Below are positions 38,177 to 48,163 of a stretch of 64,000 bases of DNA, one piece after another (position 1 is the first letter of the stretch; every line of letters starts with the position of its first letter). The position numbers and the translations under genes are program-made. The DNA is from Jatrophihabitans telluris. Its GTDB lineage: Bacteria; Actinomycetota; Actinomycetes; Mycobacteriales; Jatrophihabitantaceae. The notes beneath the pieces are model-generated. The model saw nothing but the letters and a program-made list of their open reading frames with translations. It was not told the origin of the DNA and made no database searches. The stretch covers positions 3,596,001-3,660,000 of the forward strand of contig NZ_CP097332.1 of the NCBI RefSeq assembly GCF_023516435.1. Reading direction: 5' to 3'.

Positions 38177-38863
38177 GTGTTCGTTCCGGATCAAACGCTG
38201 CGGCGGGCGGTCACGCTGATCAGCGCTGTGAACCGTTGCGCCGACCAGGACGAGTTCGCTCGGATCGCCCTTCCCGGGCTGGCCGACCTGATCGGTTGCG
38301 ACGTCATCACCTACCACGGGGTCGGCACTGATCAGCTGCCCCCTCGACAGTTCCGCCGACCGGACGCGCAGGCCGAGTTCTGCCGGTTCGTTCCCCTCGG
38401 GCATCAGCTGTGCCTCAAGCTGCCCCTGGCCGATGGCCACGTCGTCACGATCGTTCTGACCCGAAGCGATCAACCGTTCTCCGATGGAGAGCGTGAGGTG
38501 CTGTCGATCCTGCGTTTGCCCTTGCGCGACGCGTTGGTCCGCGCCGACCTGCGTCCTTCGATCCCCGGGACCGAAGCGGGGCACGCGGGGCGGGCGGCGC
38601 TGGCGGGGCAGGCGGCCGCGTGCTCCGAGCACAATGCTCTGTCCGATCGTGAGCGGCGGGTGCTCGAGCTGGCCGCATCGGGCGCGACCACCGCACGAAT
38701 CGCCCGGGAACTGGCGATCAGTCCGCGTACCGTGTCGAAACACCTGGAACACAGTTACCGAAAGCTGCAGGTATCCGGCCGGGTCGCCGCCGTCCTCGCC
38801 GCCGGGATCGGCCCTGAACCAGGCGCTGGCGGTTCTCGGGACGGCGCGACTACTCGACCGTGA
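38177..38863 (+). CDS. LuxR-type HTH transcriptional regulator
   Basis: A 228-residue regulator with an N-terminal GAF-like region (about 1-130, starting TLRRAVTLISAVNRCADQDEF) and a C-terminal LuxR helix-turn-helix (about 158-215: LSDRERRVLELAASGATTARIARELAISPRTVSKHLEHSYRKLQV). It has no receiver domain, so it is not a classical response regulator. GTG at 38177 is preceded by GCGAGG at good spacing; the frame is open upstream but carries no conserved sequence. Its 3' end overlaps the convergent glmS by 14 bp. Target genes are unknown. Confidence 0.88.
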   Translation: MFVPDQTLRRAVTLISAVNRCADQDEFARIALPGLADLIGCDVITYHGVGTDQLPPRQFRRPDAQAEFCRFVPLGHQLCLKLPLADGHVVTIVLTRSDQPFSDGEREVLSILRLPLRDALVRADLRPSIPGTEAGHAGRAALAGQAAACSEHNALSDRERRVLELAASGATTARIARELAISPRTVSKHLEHSYRKLQVSGRVAAVLAAGIGPEPGAGGSRDGATTRP

Positions 38864-40700
38864 CGGACTTGGCCAGGTTTCGTGGCTTGTCGATGTCGTT
38901 GCCCCGAAGCTGCGCGATCTCGGCCGCCAGGATCTGCAGCGGGATCGTGGTCAACAGGGGCGAGAGCAACGTCCGGGTCCGCGGGATCTCGATCAGGTGC
39001 GCGGCGTGCTTGGCCACCAGCTCGTCGCCCTCCTCGGCGATGACGATGGTGCGAGCACCGCGAGCGGAGATCTCGGCGATGTTGGACAGCATCTTCTGAT
39101 GCAGCAGCGGACGTCCGGTCGGCGACGGCATCACCACGACGACGGGCAGGTCCTGCTCGATCAACGCGATCGGGCCGTGCTTGAGTTCGCCCGCCGGGAA
39201 TCCCTCGGCGTGCATGTAGGCCAGTTCCTTCAGTTTGAGGGCACCCTCCAGCGCGACCGGGTACCCGACGTGCCGGCCGAGGAACAGGATGGCCTTGGCC
39301 GAGGCGATCTCGCGGGCGACGGCGCGCACCTGCTCACCGACCTGCAGCGTGGTGGCGATCAGGTCCGGCATGGCCTGCAACGCGGCGTACTCGGCGGCGA
39401 TCTCGTCCGGGTACTTGGTGCCCCGGGCTTCGGCCAGTGCCAGCCCGAGGATCAGCACGGCCGCGACCTGAGCGGTGAAGCACTTCGTGGACGCCACCCC
39501 GATCTCGGGGCCGGCGTGGGTGTACAGCACGGCGTCGGACTCGCGGGGAATCTGCGCGCCGTTGGTGTTGCAGATCGCCAGCACCGTGGCTTTCTGATCC
39601 TTGGCGTGCCGGACGGCCTCGAGTGTGTCGGCGGTTTCCCCGGACTGGCTGATCGCCACGACGAGCGTCTGCCGGTCCAGCACCGGGTCGCGGTAGCGGA
39701 ACTCCGAGGCCATCTCGACCTCGACCGGGATCCGCGTCCAGTGCTCGATCGCCTGCTTGGCCAGCAGGCCCGCGTGGTAGGCGGTGCCGCAGGCTACGAC
39801 GAAGACCTTGTCGACCTCGCGCAGGGTGCTCGGATCCAGCCGCTGTTCGTCGAGCGTGATCCGGCCGTTCTGGAAGTGCGACCGCAGGGTGTCGGCCACC
39901 GCGGAAGGCTGCTCCTGGATCTCCTTGAGCATGAAGTAGTCGTAGCCGGACTTCTCGGCCGCGGCCAGGTCCCAGTCGATGGTAAAGGGGCTGCCCTCGA
40001 CCGTGCGGCCGTCGAAGTCGGTGATTCGGTAGCCGGACCGGTCGATCTCCACGACCTGGTCCTGACCGAGTTCGACGGCTTGGCGCGTGAACTCGATGAA
40101 CGCGGCGACGTCCGAGCCGAGGAAGGTCTCCCCATCACCCAGACCCAGGACGAGGGGGGAGTTGCGGCGGGCCGCCACCACGGTGTCCGGGTTCTCCGCG
40201 TCGATCAGCACCAGCGTGAAGGCGCCCTCCAGGCGGCGGCAGACGATGCGCAGCGCGTCGGCCAGGGTCTCGGCCTCGCCTCGGCGCAACACCCCGGCGA
40301 CCAGGTGCGCGACCGTTTCGCTGTCGGTGTCCGAGGCGAACTCGACACCTTCGCGTTCGAGTTCGGCCTGCAGCGCGACGAAGTTCTCGATGATGCCGTT
40401 GTGCACGACCGCGATACGACCGGAGGTGTCGGTGTGCGGATGGGCGTTGCGATCGTTCGGGGCACCATGGGTGGCCCAGCGGGTGTGCCCCATCCCGGTC
40501 GTGCCGGTAATCGTGCGCTCGGCCAGCAGCGCGTCCAGATTCTCGATCCGGCCGGCCTTCTTCGCGGTCTGCAGCGTTGCGTCGTCGCTGATGATGGCTA
40601 CGCCCGAGGAGTCGTAGCCGCGGTACTCCAAGCGACGCAGTCCCTCCACCACGACGTCGAGAGCCTGGCGATGTCCTACGTATCCGACGATGCCGCACAT
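38850..40700 (-). CDS. glmS: Glutamine--fructose-6-phosphate aminotransferase (isomerising)
   Basis: This makes glucosamine-6-phosphate from fructose-6-phosphate and glutamine, the entry to UDP-GlcNAc and peptidoglycan. The 616-residue protein has the N-terminal nucleophile Cys2 (MCGIVGYVG), the amidotransferase domain to about 230, two SIS isomerase domains (VACGTAYHAG near 310 and FLGRHVGYPVALEGALKLKE near 475), and the C-terminal DKPRNLAKSVTVE. glmM is encoded nearby on the same strand, separated by a low-complexity membrane protein gene. I see no glmS ribozyme upstream. Confidence 0.98.
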   Translation of the reverse strand: MCGIVGYVGHRQALDVVVEGLRRLEYRGYDSSGVAIISDDATLQTAKKAGRIENLDALLAERTITGTTGMGHTRWATHGAPNDRNAHPHTDTSGRIAVVHNGIIENFVALQAELEREGVEFASDTDSETVAHLVAGVLRRGEAETLADALRIVCRRLEGAFTLVLIDAENPDTVVAARRNSPLVLGLGDGETFLGSDVAAFIEFTRQAVELGQDQVVEIDRSGYRITDFDGRTVEGSPFTIDWDLAAAEKSGYDYFMLKEIQEQPSAVADTLRSHFQNGRITLDEQRLDPSTLREVDKVFVVACGTAYHAGLLAKQAIEHWTRIPVEVEMASEFRYRDPVLDRQTLVVAISQSGETADTLEAVRHAKDQKATVLAICNTNGAQIPRESDAVLYTHAGPEIGVASTKCFTAQVAAVLILGLALAEARGTKYPDEIAAEYAALQAMPDLIATTLQVGEQVRAVAREIASAKAILFLGRHVGYPVALEGALKLKELAYMHAEGFPAGELKHGPIALIEQDLPVVVVMPSPTGRPLLHQKMLSNIAEISARGARTIVIAEEGDELVAKHAAHLIEIPRTRTLLSPLLTTIPLQILAAEIAQLRGNDIDKPRNLAKSVTVE

Positions 40701-40728
40701 AGGCCTACAGCCTACGGGAGGCGAAGCC

Positions 40729-41493
40729 TCAGCCGGACGAGCCGGACGAGCCGCCCCCGGAGATCGGCGTGTCGGAGACCGCTGCCGGGGCGGATGTCGG
40801 GGCGGATGTCGGGGCGGATGTCGGGGCGGAGGATGCCGGCGAGGTCAGCGGTGCGGATGTCGCCGAGGACCCGGCCGTGCTCGGTGAGCTTGCCGTCCCG
40901 CTTGCGGTGCCGTTCGCCGTCCCGCTGGCCGTGCCGGTGGCCGGCTGGCTTGTCCCGGTCGATGTTGCTGCGGACGACCCGGCGGAGGGCGTCGCCCGCA
41001 CCGTGGGCGTCGGGTGCGTGGCCGTGTGGCCGCCGGTGACCGACGTTCCTGATCCTGACTTACCGGTGAGCGTTGAGGACAGCGGTTGGCCCGACAGCGC
41101 CTCGAAGGTCGTCACCGCACCCATGACGAGCACGAACAGGGCCACGCACCCCAACGCGAGGCGCATGTAGGACACACCCCGGATCGACGGCGCCGTCCCG
41201 CGTGAGGTCCCGAAGCGGGCGGCCACCGCCGATTCCACCGCTGCGGCACGCAGCCGGTCGCGGGTGCGGTCGATCGAGTGCTTGTAGACGGCGCTGCCGA
41301 CGACGGTGATCAGGCTGCCCAGTCCGGCGCCGATGACCGTCCCGGCAACGCCGAACACGGAGGCGGCGACCGTGGCGCTCACGGCCGCGAGAACGCTGGC
41401 CAGGATCTGGGTGACGGACAAGGAGAGTCGTTCGGAGCTTCTGGTGTCGGTATCGGTGTCTGGACGCTGGTTTCGGGTGTCAGTGAGGCTCAC
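40729..41493 (-). CDS. Membrane protein with long Ser/Thr/Ala-rich extracellular tail
   Basis: A 254-residue protein with a short charged N-terminus, a hydrophobic region (about 28-68, probably two helices), a cytosolic loop and a further helix (about 109-128). The rest (130-254) is low-complexity Ser/Thr/Ala/Pro/Gly with repeats such as APTS and ASGT and ends GGGSSGSSG. The tail composition resembles surface-exposed, possibly glycosylated stalks. I do not recognise a family. It lies between glmM and glmS, 28 bp from glmS. The 169 bp upstream of it (41494-41662) hold nothing I can name. Confidence 0.7.
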   Translation of the reverse strand: MSLTDTRNQRPDTDTDTRSSERLSLSVTQILASVLAAVSATVAASVFGVAGTVIGAGLGSLITVVGSAVYKHSIDRTRDRLRAAAVESAVAARFGTSRGTAPSIRGVSYMRLALGCVALFVLVMGAVTTFEALSGQPLSSTLTGKSGSGTSVTGGHTATHPTPTVRATPSAGSSAATSTGTSQPATGTASGTANGTASGTASSPSTAGSSATSAPLTSPASSAPTSAPTSAPTSAPAAVSDTPISGGGSSGSSG

Positions 41494-41662
41494 GGATTCA
41501 TTTCGTCGGCGTTCGGTTCAGGCTTGCATACCGGCAACGACGGCGTCGGAGCCCTCGGTTCCGGATGCGGTCCGACTCTAGGGAAGCTCTCACGTCATGC
41601 CCAGACACGCTCAGGACGCGGCCAGCGAGAGCCGAGGGGACGGACCCGAGCGAACACCAGCC

Positions 41663-43000
41663 TCAGACGGAGCCGACCACCCCGGCCACACGACGCGCGA
41701 TGGCGTCGGCCTGGGCCTGCGACGAGGCTTCGACCATGACCCGCACCAGCTGTTCGGTGCCCGAGGGACGAAGCAGGATGCGTCCGCTGTCGCCCAGCTC
41801 ATCGGCCGCGTCCTGGACCGCGGCGGTCACCTCCGCCGACTCGGCGACGGCGCTCTTGTCGCTCACCGCGACGTTGACCAGGATCTGGGGCAGGCGCTGC
41901 ACGACGGCCGCGAGCTGAGCCAGGCTCCGACCCGTCTCGGCCATGCAGCCCATCAGCCGCAATGCCGTGAGCAAACCGTCGCCGGTGGTTGCGGCGTCGG
42001 TGAAGATCACGTGCCCGGACTGCTCACCACCCAGGCTCAGGCCCTCTGCGGTCAGCGCCTCCAGCACGTACCGGTCCCCCACCGCGGTGGTCAGCACGTC
42101 GATCCCGACCGAGCGCATCGCGTGGTGGAAGCCGAGGTTGCTCATCACGGTGGCGACAACGGTGTCGCGGATCAGGACGCCGCGACGCTTGAGCGCAGCG
42201 GCGCAGATGGCCAGAATCTGGTCGCCGTCGACTACGGCGCCGGAGGCGTCCACGGCCAGGCACCGGTCGGCGTCGCCGTCATGCGCAATGCCCAGATCGG
42301 CGCCGTGTTCGACCACCAGCGCAGCCAGTGACCCGATGTGGGTCGATCCGACCCCGTCGTTGATGTTGTAGCCGTCAGGTGCGTCGGCGACCACGACGAC
42401 ATCGGCGCCGGCACGGCGGTACAGCTGGGCGGCGACCGTAGACGCGGCCCCGTTGGCGCAGTCGACCACGACGCGCACGCCCTGCAAGGACTGGGGATTG
42501 ACCGCTATGAGGTGATCCAGGTAGGCCTCGACGGCGTCATCGGCCCGGCTCACCCGGCCGACGGCCGCGCCGACCGGACGGGCCCGCGCCCAGCCGCGAT
42601 CGAGCTCGTCCTCGATCTCGGACTCGAGGTCGTCGGGCAGTTTCGTCCCGCCGCGGGCGAAAAGCTTGATCCCGTTGTCGGGCATCGCGTTGTGGCTGGC
42701 CGACAGCACGACCCCGACGTCGGCGCCGTAATGCTGGGTGAGGTAGGCGACCGCGGGCGTCGGCAGGACGCCCAGGAGCCGAACGTCGGCGCCGGCCGAG
42801 GTCAAACCGGCGACCACGGCGGCTTCCAGCATCTCCCCCGACGCGCGCGGATCCCGGCCGACGACCGCCAACGGGCGGCGCGCACCGCCGTGAGACGCCA
42901 ACACCCGAGCGGCGGCGCTGGCAAGGGCCAGCGCCAGCTCGGGTGTCACGTCGACGTTCGCGAGTCCGCGGACGCCGTCAGTTCCGAAGTGCTTTCCCAT
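41663..43000 (-). CDS. glmM: Phosphoglucosamine mutase
   Basis: This converts glucosamine-6-phosphate to glucosamine-1-phosphate, following GlmS in UDP-GlcNAc synthesis. The 445-residue protein starts [20 protein letters not shown]. The catalytic phosphoserine is in [15 protein letters not shown] near residue 102 (the usual SASHNPMPDNGIK with Ala for Pro), the Mg2+ loop is [11 protein letters not shown] near 242, and the sugar/phosphate loop [15 protein letters not shown] is near 415. It begins after rpsI on the same strand. Confidence 0.97.
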   Translation of the reverse strand: MGKHFGTDGVRGLANVDVTPELALALASAAARVLASHGGARRPLAVVGRDPRASGEMLEAAVVAGLTSAGADVRLLGVLPTPAVAYLTQHYGADVGVVLSASHNAMPDNGIKLFARGGTKLPDDLESEIEDELDRGWARARPVGAAVGRVSRADDAVEAYLDHLIAVNPQSLQGVRVVVDCANGAASTVAAQLYRRAGADVVVVADAPDGYNINDGVGSTHIGSLAALVVEHGADLGIAHDGDADRCLAVDASGAVVDGDQILAICAAALKRRGVLIRDTVVATVMSNLGFHHAMRSVGIDVLTTAVGDRYVLEALTAEGLSLGGEQSGHVIFTDAATTGDGLLTALRLMGCMAETGRSLAQLAAVVQRLPQILVNVAVSDKSAVAESAEVTAAVQDAADELGDSGRILLRPSGTEQLVRVMVEASSQAQADAIARRVAGVVGSV

Positions 43001-43026
43001 CGGTGCGGAAAGAACCTGCGGGCCGA

Positions 43027-43422
43027 TTAGCGCTTGGAGTACTGCGGAGCCTTACGGGCCTTCTTCAGGCCGTACTTCTTGCGCTCCTTGACCCGCGGGT
43101 CACGGGTGAGGAATCCGGCCTTCTTCAGCGCCGGGCGGTCGTCGGCGTCCAAGCCGATGAGGGCGCGGGAGATGGCCAGCCGCAGCGCACCGGCCTGGCC
43201 GGTGATGCCGCCGCCGATCAGGCTGGCGATGACGTCGAACTGGTCGACCTTCTCCAGCGTGACGAACGGCTCCTTGATGAGCTGCTGGTGCACCTTGTTC
43301 GGAAAGTAGTTCTCCATGGTGCGGCCGTTGAGCTTGAACTGACCGGTGCCGGGAACGAGCCGGACTCGGACGATGGCCTCTTTGCGCCGGCCTACGACCG
43401 GGGCTGTGACAGGGGAAGTCAT
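43027..43422 (-). CDS. rpsI: 30S ribosomal protein S9
   Basis: A 131-residue ribosomal protein, with [18 protein letters not shown] near the N-terminus and the universally conserved basic tail ending [12 protein letters not shown] that contacts the P-site tRNA. It follows rplM by 26 bp, the usual rplM-rpsI operon. The glmM gene lies 26 bp further downstream on the same strand and may be co-transcribed. Confidence 0.98.
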   Translation of the reverse strand: MTSPVTAPVVGRRKEAIVRVRLVPGTGQFKLNGRTMENYFPNKVHQQLIKEPFVTLEKVDQFDVIASLIGGGITGQAGALRLAISRALIGLDADDRPALKKAGFLTRDPRVKERKKYGLKKARKAPQYSKR

Positions 43423-43448
43423 GAGAATGTCTCCTACTCGGCCCGCGC

Positions 43449-43889
43449 TTACTGCGCGACCTGCTTGATCTCGAAGGGCTTCGGGCTCTGCGCGGCGTGT
43501 GGGTGCTCCGGGCCGGCGTAGACCTTGAGCTTCTTGAGCTGCTTACGACCCAGAGTGTTCTTGGGCAGCATGCCCTTGACGGCGATCTCGACCAGGCGCT
43601 CGGGCTTGGTGTCCAGCAGTTCACCGACGGTGCGCTTGGACAGACCACCCGGGTAACCGGAGTGGCGGTATCGGAACTCGCCGAGCTTTGAGGGGGCGAC
43701 GGCGACCTTCTCCGCGTTGACGATGATGACGAAGTCACCGGTGTCGACGTGGTTGGCGAACGTCGGCTTGTGCTTGCCGCGCAGCAGCGTGGCCGCTTGG
43801 GTGGCCAGACGGCCCAGCACGATGTCGTTGGCGTCGATGACGTGCCATTCGCGCGTCACTTCGCCAGGCTTGGGGGTGTAGGTAGACAC
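43449..43889 (-). CDS. rplM: 50S ribosomal protein L13
   Basis: A 146-residue early-assembly 50S protein: [41 protein letters not shown] at the N-terminus, and [31 protein letters not shown] in the C-terminal half. It is the first gene of the rplM-rpsI operon. The upstream non-coding stretch of about 375 bp contains an array of 32-bp repeats, so the promoter must lie between the array and the start, or the array is transcribed. Confidence 0.98.
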   Translation of the reverse strand: MSTYTPKPGEVTREWHVIDANDIVLGRLATQAATLLRGKHKPTFANHVDTGDFVIIVNAEKVAVAPSKLGEFRYRHSGYPGGLSKRTVGELLDTKPERLVEIAVKGMLPKNTLGRKQLKKLKVYAGPEHPHAAQSPKPFEIKQVAQ

Positions 43890-44092
43890 GATGCGACTCT
43901 TTCTAATCGGTCTTCACGGCGGACCCATCGACGGTCGTCGATCGGCAGACCCGCGCCGCTCCCGCGGTCGCCCCGACCTGACTGGTCGATGCGTACCCCG
44001 GGACATGGCCGGCGGTGCGTTTCAGTACCCGCGTGGGGGCTGTGGCACACCAGCAGATGACGATACCGGGCCGGTTCCGTTCCGACCAAATC
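43890..44092. other. Leader/promoter region of rplM
   Basis: About 200 bp between the rplM start and the repeat array. A short imperfect palindrome CATCGACGGTCGTCGATCGG (43930 area) and a GC-rich stretch are visible. I see no RNA gene and no clear L13 leader motif. Confidence 0.4.
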
Positions 44093-44251
44093 CACGTTGA
44101 CGTTGCCCTTGTTGCTCGGCCCCGCACGTTGACGTTGCCCTCGTTGCTCGGCCCCGCACGTTGACGTTGCCCTTGTTGCTCGGCCCCGCACGTTGACGTT
44201 GCCCTTGTTGCTCGGCCCCGAACGTTGACGTTGCCCTTGTTGCTCGGCTGG
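44093..44251. repeat. Array of five 32-bp repeats (array B)
   Basis: Units begin at 44093, 44125, 44157, 44189 and 44221, exactly 32 bp apart. Each has the core CGTTGACGTTGCC plus CT(T/C)GTTGC followed by the linker TCGGCCCCGCA. The last unit ends 14 bp before the stop of the ABC-F gene. The array lies between that gene and rplM, both on the minus strand. Other arrays with the same core are at 47352, 48164 and 60338. Confidence 0.95.
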
Positions 44252-44265
44252 GCAACGTCACCGGC

Positions 44266-45885
44266 TCACCGGGGACGGACAACCCGGGCCGCGTCGAACA
44301 CCGGCTCCGCTGTCTCGACCACCTGACCGTCGGCGCCGAACAACAGGAACCGGTCGAAACGACGGGCGAACCAGCGATCGTGGGTGACCGAAACGACGGT
44401 CCCGTCGAAGGCGTCCAGGGCATCTTCCAGCGCCTCGGCCGACAGGACGTCGAGGTTGTCGGTCGGCTCGTCCAGAAGCAGCAGCGTCGCCCCGGACAGC
44501 TCCAGCAACAGGATCTGGAACCTGGCCTGCTGTCCGCCGGACAGGGTCTGGAAGCGCTGGTCGCCCTGTTCGTCGATCTCGTACCGGCGCAGAGCGGCCA
44601 TCGCCCGGCCTCGGTCCACGCCGGGACGTCCGGTCTCGCCGTGCCAGAGCAGGTCGACCAGCGTGCGGTCGAACCATTCCGGGTGCGTGTGCGTCTGCGC
44701 GAACAGGCCCGGCACGACCCGCGCGCCCAGCCGCGCGCTTCCGGTATGACGGACGGTTTCCCCACCCAGCAGGCGCAGGAAATGCGACTTGCCGGCACCG
44801 TTCGATCCGAGTACGGCCACCCGCTCGCCGTAGAAGATCTCCAGCGAGAACGGCTTCATCAGCCCTGACAGCTCCAGGTCCTCGACGGTCACCGCGCGAA
44901 CCCCCGTCCGGCCGCCGCGCAGCCGCATGGTCACGTTCTGCTCCTCGGGACGATCCGGGGGCGGACCTTCGGCTTCGAACTTCGCCAGCCGTGTCTGCAT
45001 GGCGCGATAACGAGACGCCATGTCCGGCGAGATCTTGGCCTGCTGCTGCAGGGTGCGAACCAACTCCTTCAGCCGTGCGTGCTCCTCCTCCCAGCGCCGT
45101 CGCAGTTCGGCCATTCGCTCGTGCCGGTCTTTGCGGGCCTGGTGATAGGTGACGAACCCACCGCCGTGCACCCAGGCCGTCCCACCCTCGACCGTGACGA
45201 CCCGGTCCGCCGCCTCGGCCAGCAACTCGCGATCGTGGCTGACGAACAGCACGGTTTTGCCCGTCTGCTTCAGCTGATTCTCCAACCACTGCTTACCGGG
45301 CACGTCGAGATAGTTGTCCGGCTCGTCGAGCAGTAACACCTCCGCCGGACCACGCAACAGCGCCTCCAGCGCGAGCCGCTTCTGCTCACCACCGGACAGC
45401 GTGGACAACTCCCGGTACTTGCAGGACTCGTAGGCCAGACCCAGGGCGGCGACCGTCACGGTGTCCCAGAGCACCTCGGCGTCGTAGCCGCCCGCGTCTC
45501 CCCAGTTGGCCAGTGCATGGGCATACCGCAGCTGGGTCTTCTCGTCCTCGGCCTCCATCATGGCCAGTTCCGCGGCGGTGAGCTCGGCCCACGCCGTCAC
45601 GATCGCCGGAGCCGACAGCTGCACCAGAAAGTCCTGCACGGTGGTCGAATCCCGGACCGATCCGATGAACTGACGCATCACGCCGAGGCCGCCGGTCTTG
45701 GCCACGGCACCGGTCTGGGGCACCAGGTCCCCCGCGATCAACCTGAGCAACGTCGTCTTGCCGGCACCGTTCGCCCCGACCAAGGCGGCCTTGGCGCCTT
45801 CGCCGACCCGGAAGTTGACGTCCTCCAGCAGCACCCGGCCGTCGGAGAGTTGATGTCGGACGGACTGCACATCGAGATAACCCAC
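44266..45885 (-). CDS. ABC-F family ATPase
   Basis: A 539-residue protein with two ATPase domains and no membrane segments, the layout of ABC-F proteins that act on ribosomes. First domain: GANGAGKTT near 38, LSGGEQKRLALEALL near 172, LLLDEPDNYLD. A charged linker (about 225-320) contains HERMAELRRRWEEEHARLKEL. Second domain: GSNGAGKSHFLRLLGG near 358, LSGGQQARFQILLLEL, LLLDEPTDNLD. Members include translation factors and antibiotic-resistance proteins; this one resembles a generic actinobacterial housekeeping type. GTG at 45885 gives the family start GYLDVQSVRHQL; the frame continues to 45930. It is divergent from the oxidase gene. Confidence 0.93.
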   Translation of the reverse strand: MGYLDVQSVRHQLSDGRVLLEDVNFRVGEGAKAALVGANGAGKTTLLRLIAGDLVPQTGAVAKTGGLGVMRQFIGSVRDSTTVQDFLVQLSAPAIVTAWAELTAAELAMMEAEDEKTQLRYAHALANWGDAGGYDAEVLWDTVTVAALGLAYESCKYRELSTLSGGEQKRLALEALLRGPAEVLLLDEPDNYLDVPGKQWLENQLKQTGKTVLFVSHDRELLAEAADRVVTVEGGTAWVHGGGFVTYHQARKDRHERMAELRRRWEEEHARLKELVRTLQQQAKISPDMASRYRAMQTRLAKFEAEGPPPDRPEEQNVTMRLRGGRTGVRAVTVEDLELSGLMKPFSLEIFYGERVAVLGSNGAGKSHFLRLLGGETVRHTGSARLGARVVPGLFAQTHTHPEWFDRTLVDLLWHGETGRPGVDRGRAMAALRRYEIDEQGDQRFQTLSGGQQARFQILLLELSGATLLLLDEPTDNLDVLSAEALEDALDAFDGTVVSVTHDRWFARRFDRFLLFGADGQVVETAEPVFDAARVVRPR

Positions 45886-45939
45886 GCCCACCAGTGTCGC
45901 CGATGGCACAACCGCGAATCCTGTGGGCACAATCGTGCG

Positions 45940-47349
45940 GTGACCACTTCAGAGGTGCGAGCCGGTCTGGGCAGGAAAGTCGCCGCGGATCTCGTCGCCG
46001 AATTGGTGAGCGAGCTGGGCGGCGAACAGTTCGTCATCATCGATCCAGATCTCATCGAGAACTACCGCTACGACTGGGCCCGGGACCCGGCCGCCGGACG
46101 TCCGCTCGCCGTTGTCCGGCCGGAAGACGCGGCTGGCGTGGCGACGGCGATGCGCTGGGCCCACCGGCACCGCATCGCGGTCGTTCCGCGCGGAGCGGGC
46201 TCCGGGTTGAGCGGCGGTTCCTCGGCCGTCGAGGGCGGCATCGTGCTCAGCCTCGATCGGCTGCGTGCCATCGAGATCGACGTCGACTGTCGCGTGGCCA
46301 TCGTCGAGCCCGGGGCGCTCAACGCCGAGGTCAAGGCCGCCGCCCGCGAACACGGGCTGTGGTACCCACCGGATCCGTCGTCGTTCGAGATCTGCTCGAT
46401 CGGCGGCAACATCGCGACGAACGCCGGCGGCTTGTGCTGCGTCAAGTACGGGGTGACGTCGGACTACGTGCTCGGCCTGGATGTCGTTCTCGCCGACGGG
46501 ACGCCGATCTCACTCGGCGGCAAGCGGCTCAAGGATGTCGCCGGGTTGTCACTGCTCAAGCTCTTCGTCGGCAGCGAGGGCACCCTGGGCGTGGTCACCC
46601 GTGCCGTCCTGCGCCTCATCCCGGCGCAACAGCCACCCAGCACACTGGTGGCGTTCTTCGACACCGTGGCGCAGGCGGCCGAAGCGGTCGTGGCGATCAC
46701 TCGAACCACGCGGCCGGCGATGCTCGAGCTGATGGACTCGGCCTCGATCAATGCGGTCGAGGACGTGCGCTCGATGGGACTGGACCGCACCGCCGGTGCG
46801 TTGCTGCTGGCTCAGTCCGACGTCGGCGGATCCGGTGCCTCGGCGGAGATCGCCCAGGTGCGGGCGGTGTGTGACTCCGTCGGTGCCCGTGAGGTGTTCA
46901 CCACCGACGACCCGGTCGAGGGCGAACTGTTCGCCGCCGCGCGCCGGGCCGCGTTCCCCGCCATCGAGCGTCGTGGCGCACTGATGCTCGAAGACGTCGG
47001 CGTCGCTGTGCCACTGCTTCCACGATTGCTCGAGGGAATCACCGAGATCGCCGAGCGGAACGGCGTCGAGATTCCGACGGTGGCCCACGCCGGTGACGGC
47101 AACACCCACCCCATCGTGGTGTACGACGTCAACGATCCGGACTCCCGGCGCCGCGCGAATTCGGCCTTCGCCGAGATCATGCGGCTGGCGATCTCGCTGG
47201 ACGGCACGATCACGGGCGAGCACGGAGTGGGCCGTCTGAAGAAGGACCATCTGCCCGACCAGCTTGGTCCGGAGGTCATGGCGATCAGCCGCGCGATCAA
47301 GAATGCGCTTGATCCTTCGGGCATCCTCAATCCTGGCGCGGTCCTCTGA
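45940..47349 (+). CDS. FAD-linked oxidase, GlcD/D-lactate dehydrogenase type
   Basis: A 469-residue flavoprotein of the VAO/PCMH family. The FAD-binding domain has VPRGAGSGLSGGSSAVEGGIVLS near residue 87 and SIGGNIATNAGGLCCVKYGVTSDYVLG near 151. The C-terminal substrate domain has VAHAGDGNTHPIVV near 383 and GTITGEHGVGRLKKDHL near 425, the metal and active-site motifs of glycolate oxidase subunit GlcD and D-lactate dehydrogenases. Substrate choice (glycolate, D-lactate, 2-hydroxyglutarate) cannot be decided. The start is GTG at 45940; the long upstream frame is the shadow of the ABC-F gene. The stop is followed immediately by a repeat array. Confidence 0.94.
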   Translation: MTTSEVRAGLGRKVAADLVAELVSELGGEQFVIIDPDLIENYRYDWARDPAAGRPLAVVRPEDAAGVATAMRWAHRHRIAVVPRGAGSGLSGGSSAVEGGIVLSLDRLRAIEIDVDCRVAIVEPGALNAEVKAAAREHGLWYPPDPSSFEICSIGGNIATNAGGLCCVKYGVTSDYVLGLDVVLADGTPISLGGKRLKDVAGLSLLKLFVGSEGTLGVVTRAVLRLIPAQQPPSTLVAFFDTVAQAAEAVVAITRTTRPAMLELMDSASINAVEDVRSMGLDRTAGALLLAQSDVGGSGASAEIAQVRAVCDSVGAREVFTTDDPVEGELFAAARRAAFPAIERRGALMLEDVGVAVPLLPRLLEGITEIAERNGVEIPTVAHAGDGNTHPIVVYDVNDPDSRRRANSAFAEIMRLAISLDGTITGEHGVGRLKKDHLPDQLGPEVMAISRAIKNALDPSGILNPGAVL

Positions 47350-47351
47350 TC

Positions 47352-47512
47352 CACGTTGAGGTTGCCCTCGTTGCTCACCCGTGCACGTTGAGGTTGCCCT
47401 CGTTGCTCATCCGTGCACGTTGAGGTTGCCCTCGTTGCTCGTCACGTGCACGTTGAGGTTGCCCTCGTTGCTCACCCGTGCACGTTGAGGTTGCCCTCGT
47501 TGCTCGTCACGT
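47352..47512. repeat. Array of five 32-33-bp repeats (array C)
   Basis: Units begin at 47352, 47384, 47416, 47449 and 47481. The core is CGTTGAGGTTGCC plus CTCGTTGC, with linkers TCACCCGTGCA, TCATCCGTGCA or TCGTCACGTGCA. The array starts 3 bp after the oxidase stop and ends 13 bp before the next gene. The linker is nearly the inverse complement of the first linker of array D at 48164 (TGGACGGGTGA). Confidence 0.95.
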
Positions 47513-47524
47513 ACGCTTTCCTGC

Positions 47525-48115
47525 ATGCCCAGGCGTCCGACCCGCACCGTCCCGACTGTGATCGTGCATGGAATCAATGGTTCCCCCGCCGATCACTGGC
47601 AGCGCTGGCTGGCAACCGAACTCTCCGCAGCCGAGCGCGAGGTGCGCTTCCCGGAGCTGCCGAATCCCGATGCCCCGGATCTCGTCGAGTGGAAAGCCGC
47701 ACTCGCGACATCGCTTGCCGACCTGCAAGACGACGGATTCGATGTGGTGGCGCATTCCCTCGGCGCAGCGCTTTGGCTGCACCACGCTGTGGAGACGGCG
47801 GACTCGCCGCGGCCGGCTCGGGTCGCATTGGTTGCGCTGCCTGCGAGCAGCGTTCTGGTCGACGTAGCGCCGAGTTTCACGCCCATTCCGCTCGATATCG
47901 ACTCGATACGTCGGGCCGCCGACGGGACGGTGCTGGTGGGCGGCGACGATGATCCTTATTGCCCCGGCGGAATCGCTCGGGTGTACGGCGCGCCGTTGAA
48001 GATGGCTGTCACCGTGATCCCAGGGGGTGGCCACCTCAACGTCGACGCCGGTTACGGCCCGTGGCCGGCCGTGCTGGACTGGTGCGGACGGGACAACCTC
48101 GCCTTCATCGCCTGA
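47525..48115 (+). CDS. RBBP9/YdeN-type alpha/beta hydrolase
   Basis: A 196-residue serine hydrolase of the small RBBP9/YdeN family. It starts TVPTVIVHGINGSPADHWQRW, has the nucleophile elbow AHSLGA near residue 76, the acid in GGDDDPYC near 140 and the His in GGGHLNVDAGYG near 167. The reaction is unknown. The gene is flanked by two repeat arrays in opposite orientation (array C upstream, array D downstream) and its codon use looks slightly less GC-biased than the neighbours, which together suggest it may be a mobile or recently inserted unit. This is inference. Confidence 0.88.
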   Translation: MPRRPTRTVPTVIVHGINGSPADHWQRWLATELSAAEREVRFPELPNPDAPDLVEWKAALATSLADLQDDGFDVVAHSLGAALWLHHAVETADSPRPARVALVALPASSVLVDVAPSFTPIPLDIDSIRRAADGTVLVGGDDDPYCPGGIARVYGAPLKMAVTVIPGGGHLNVDAGYGPWPAVLDWCGRDNLAFIA

Positions 48116-48163
48116 GCGCGCGCCCGTTTGCTTCACGCACCCTTCCTCGACGTAGTCGTTCTC

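Noticed and set aside
38850-40760. glmS ribozyme upstream of glmS
   Set aside because: The gap to the upstream gene is only 28 bp, with no ribozyme core motif.
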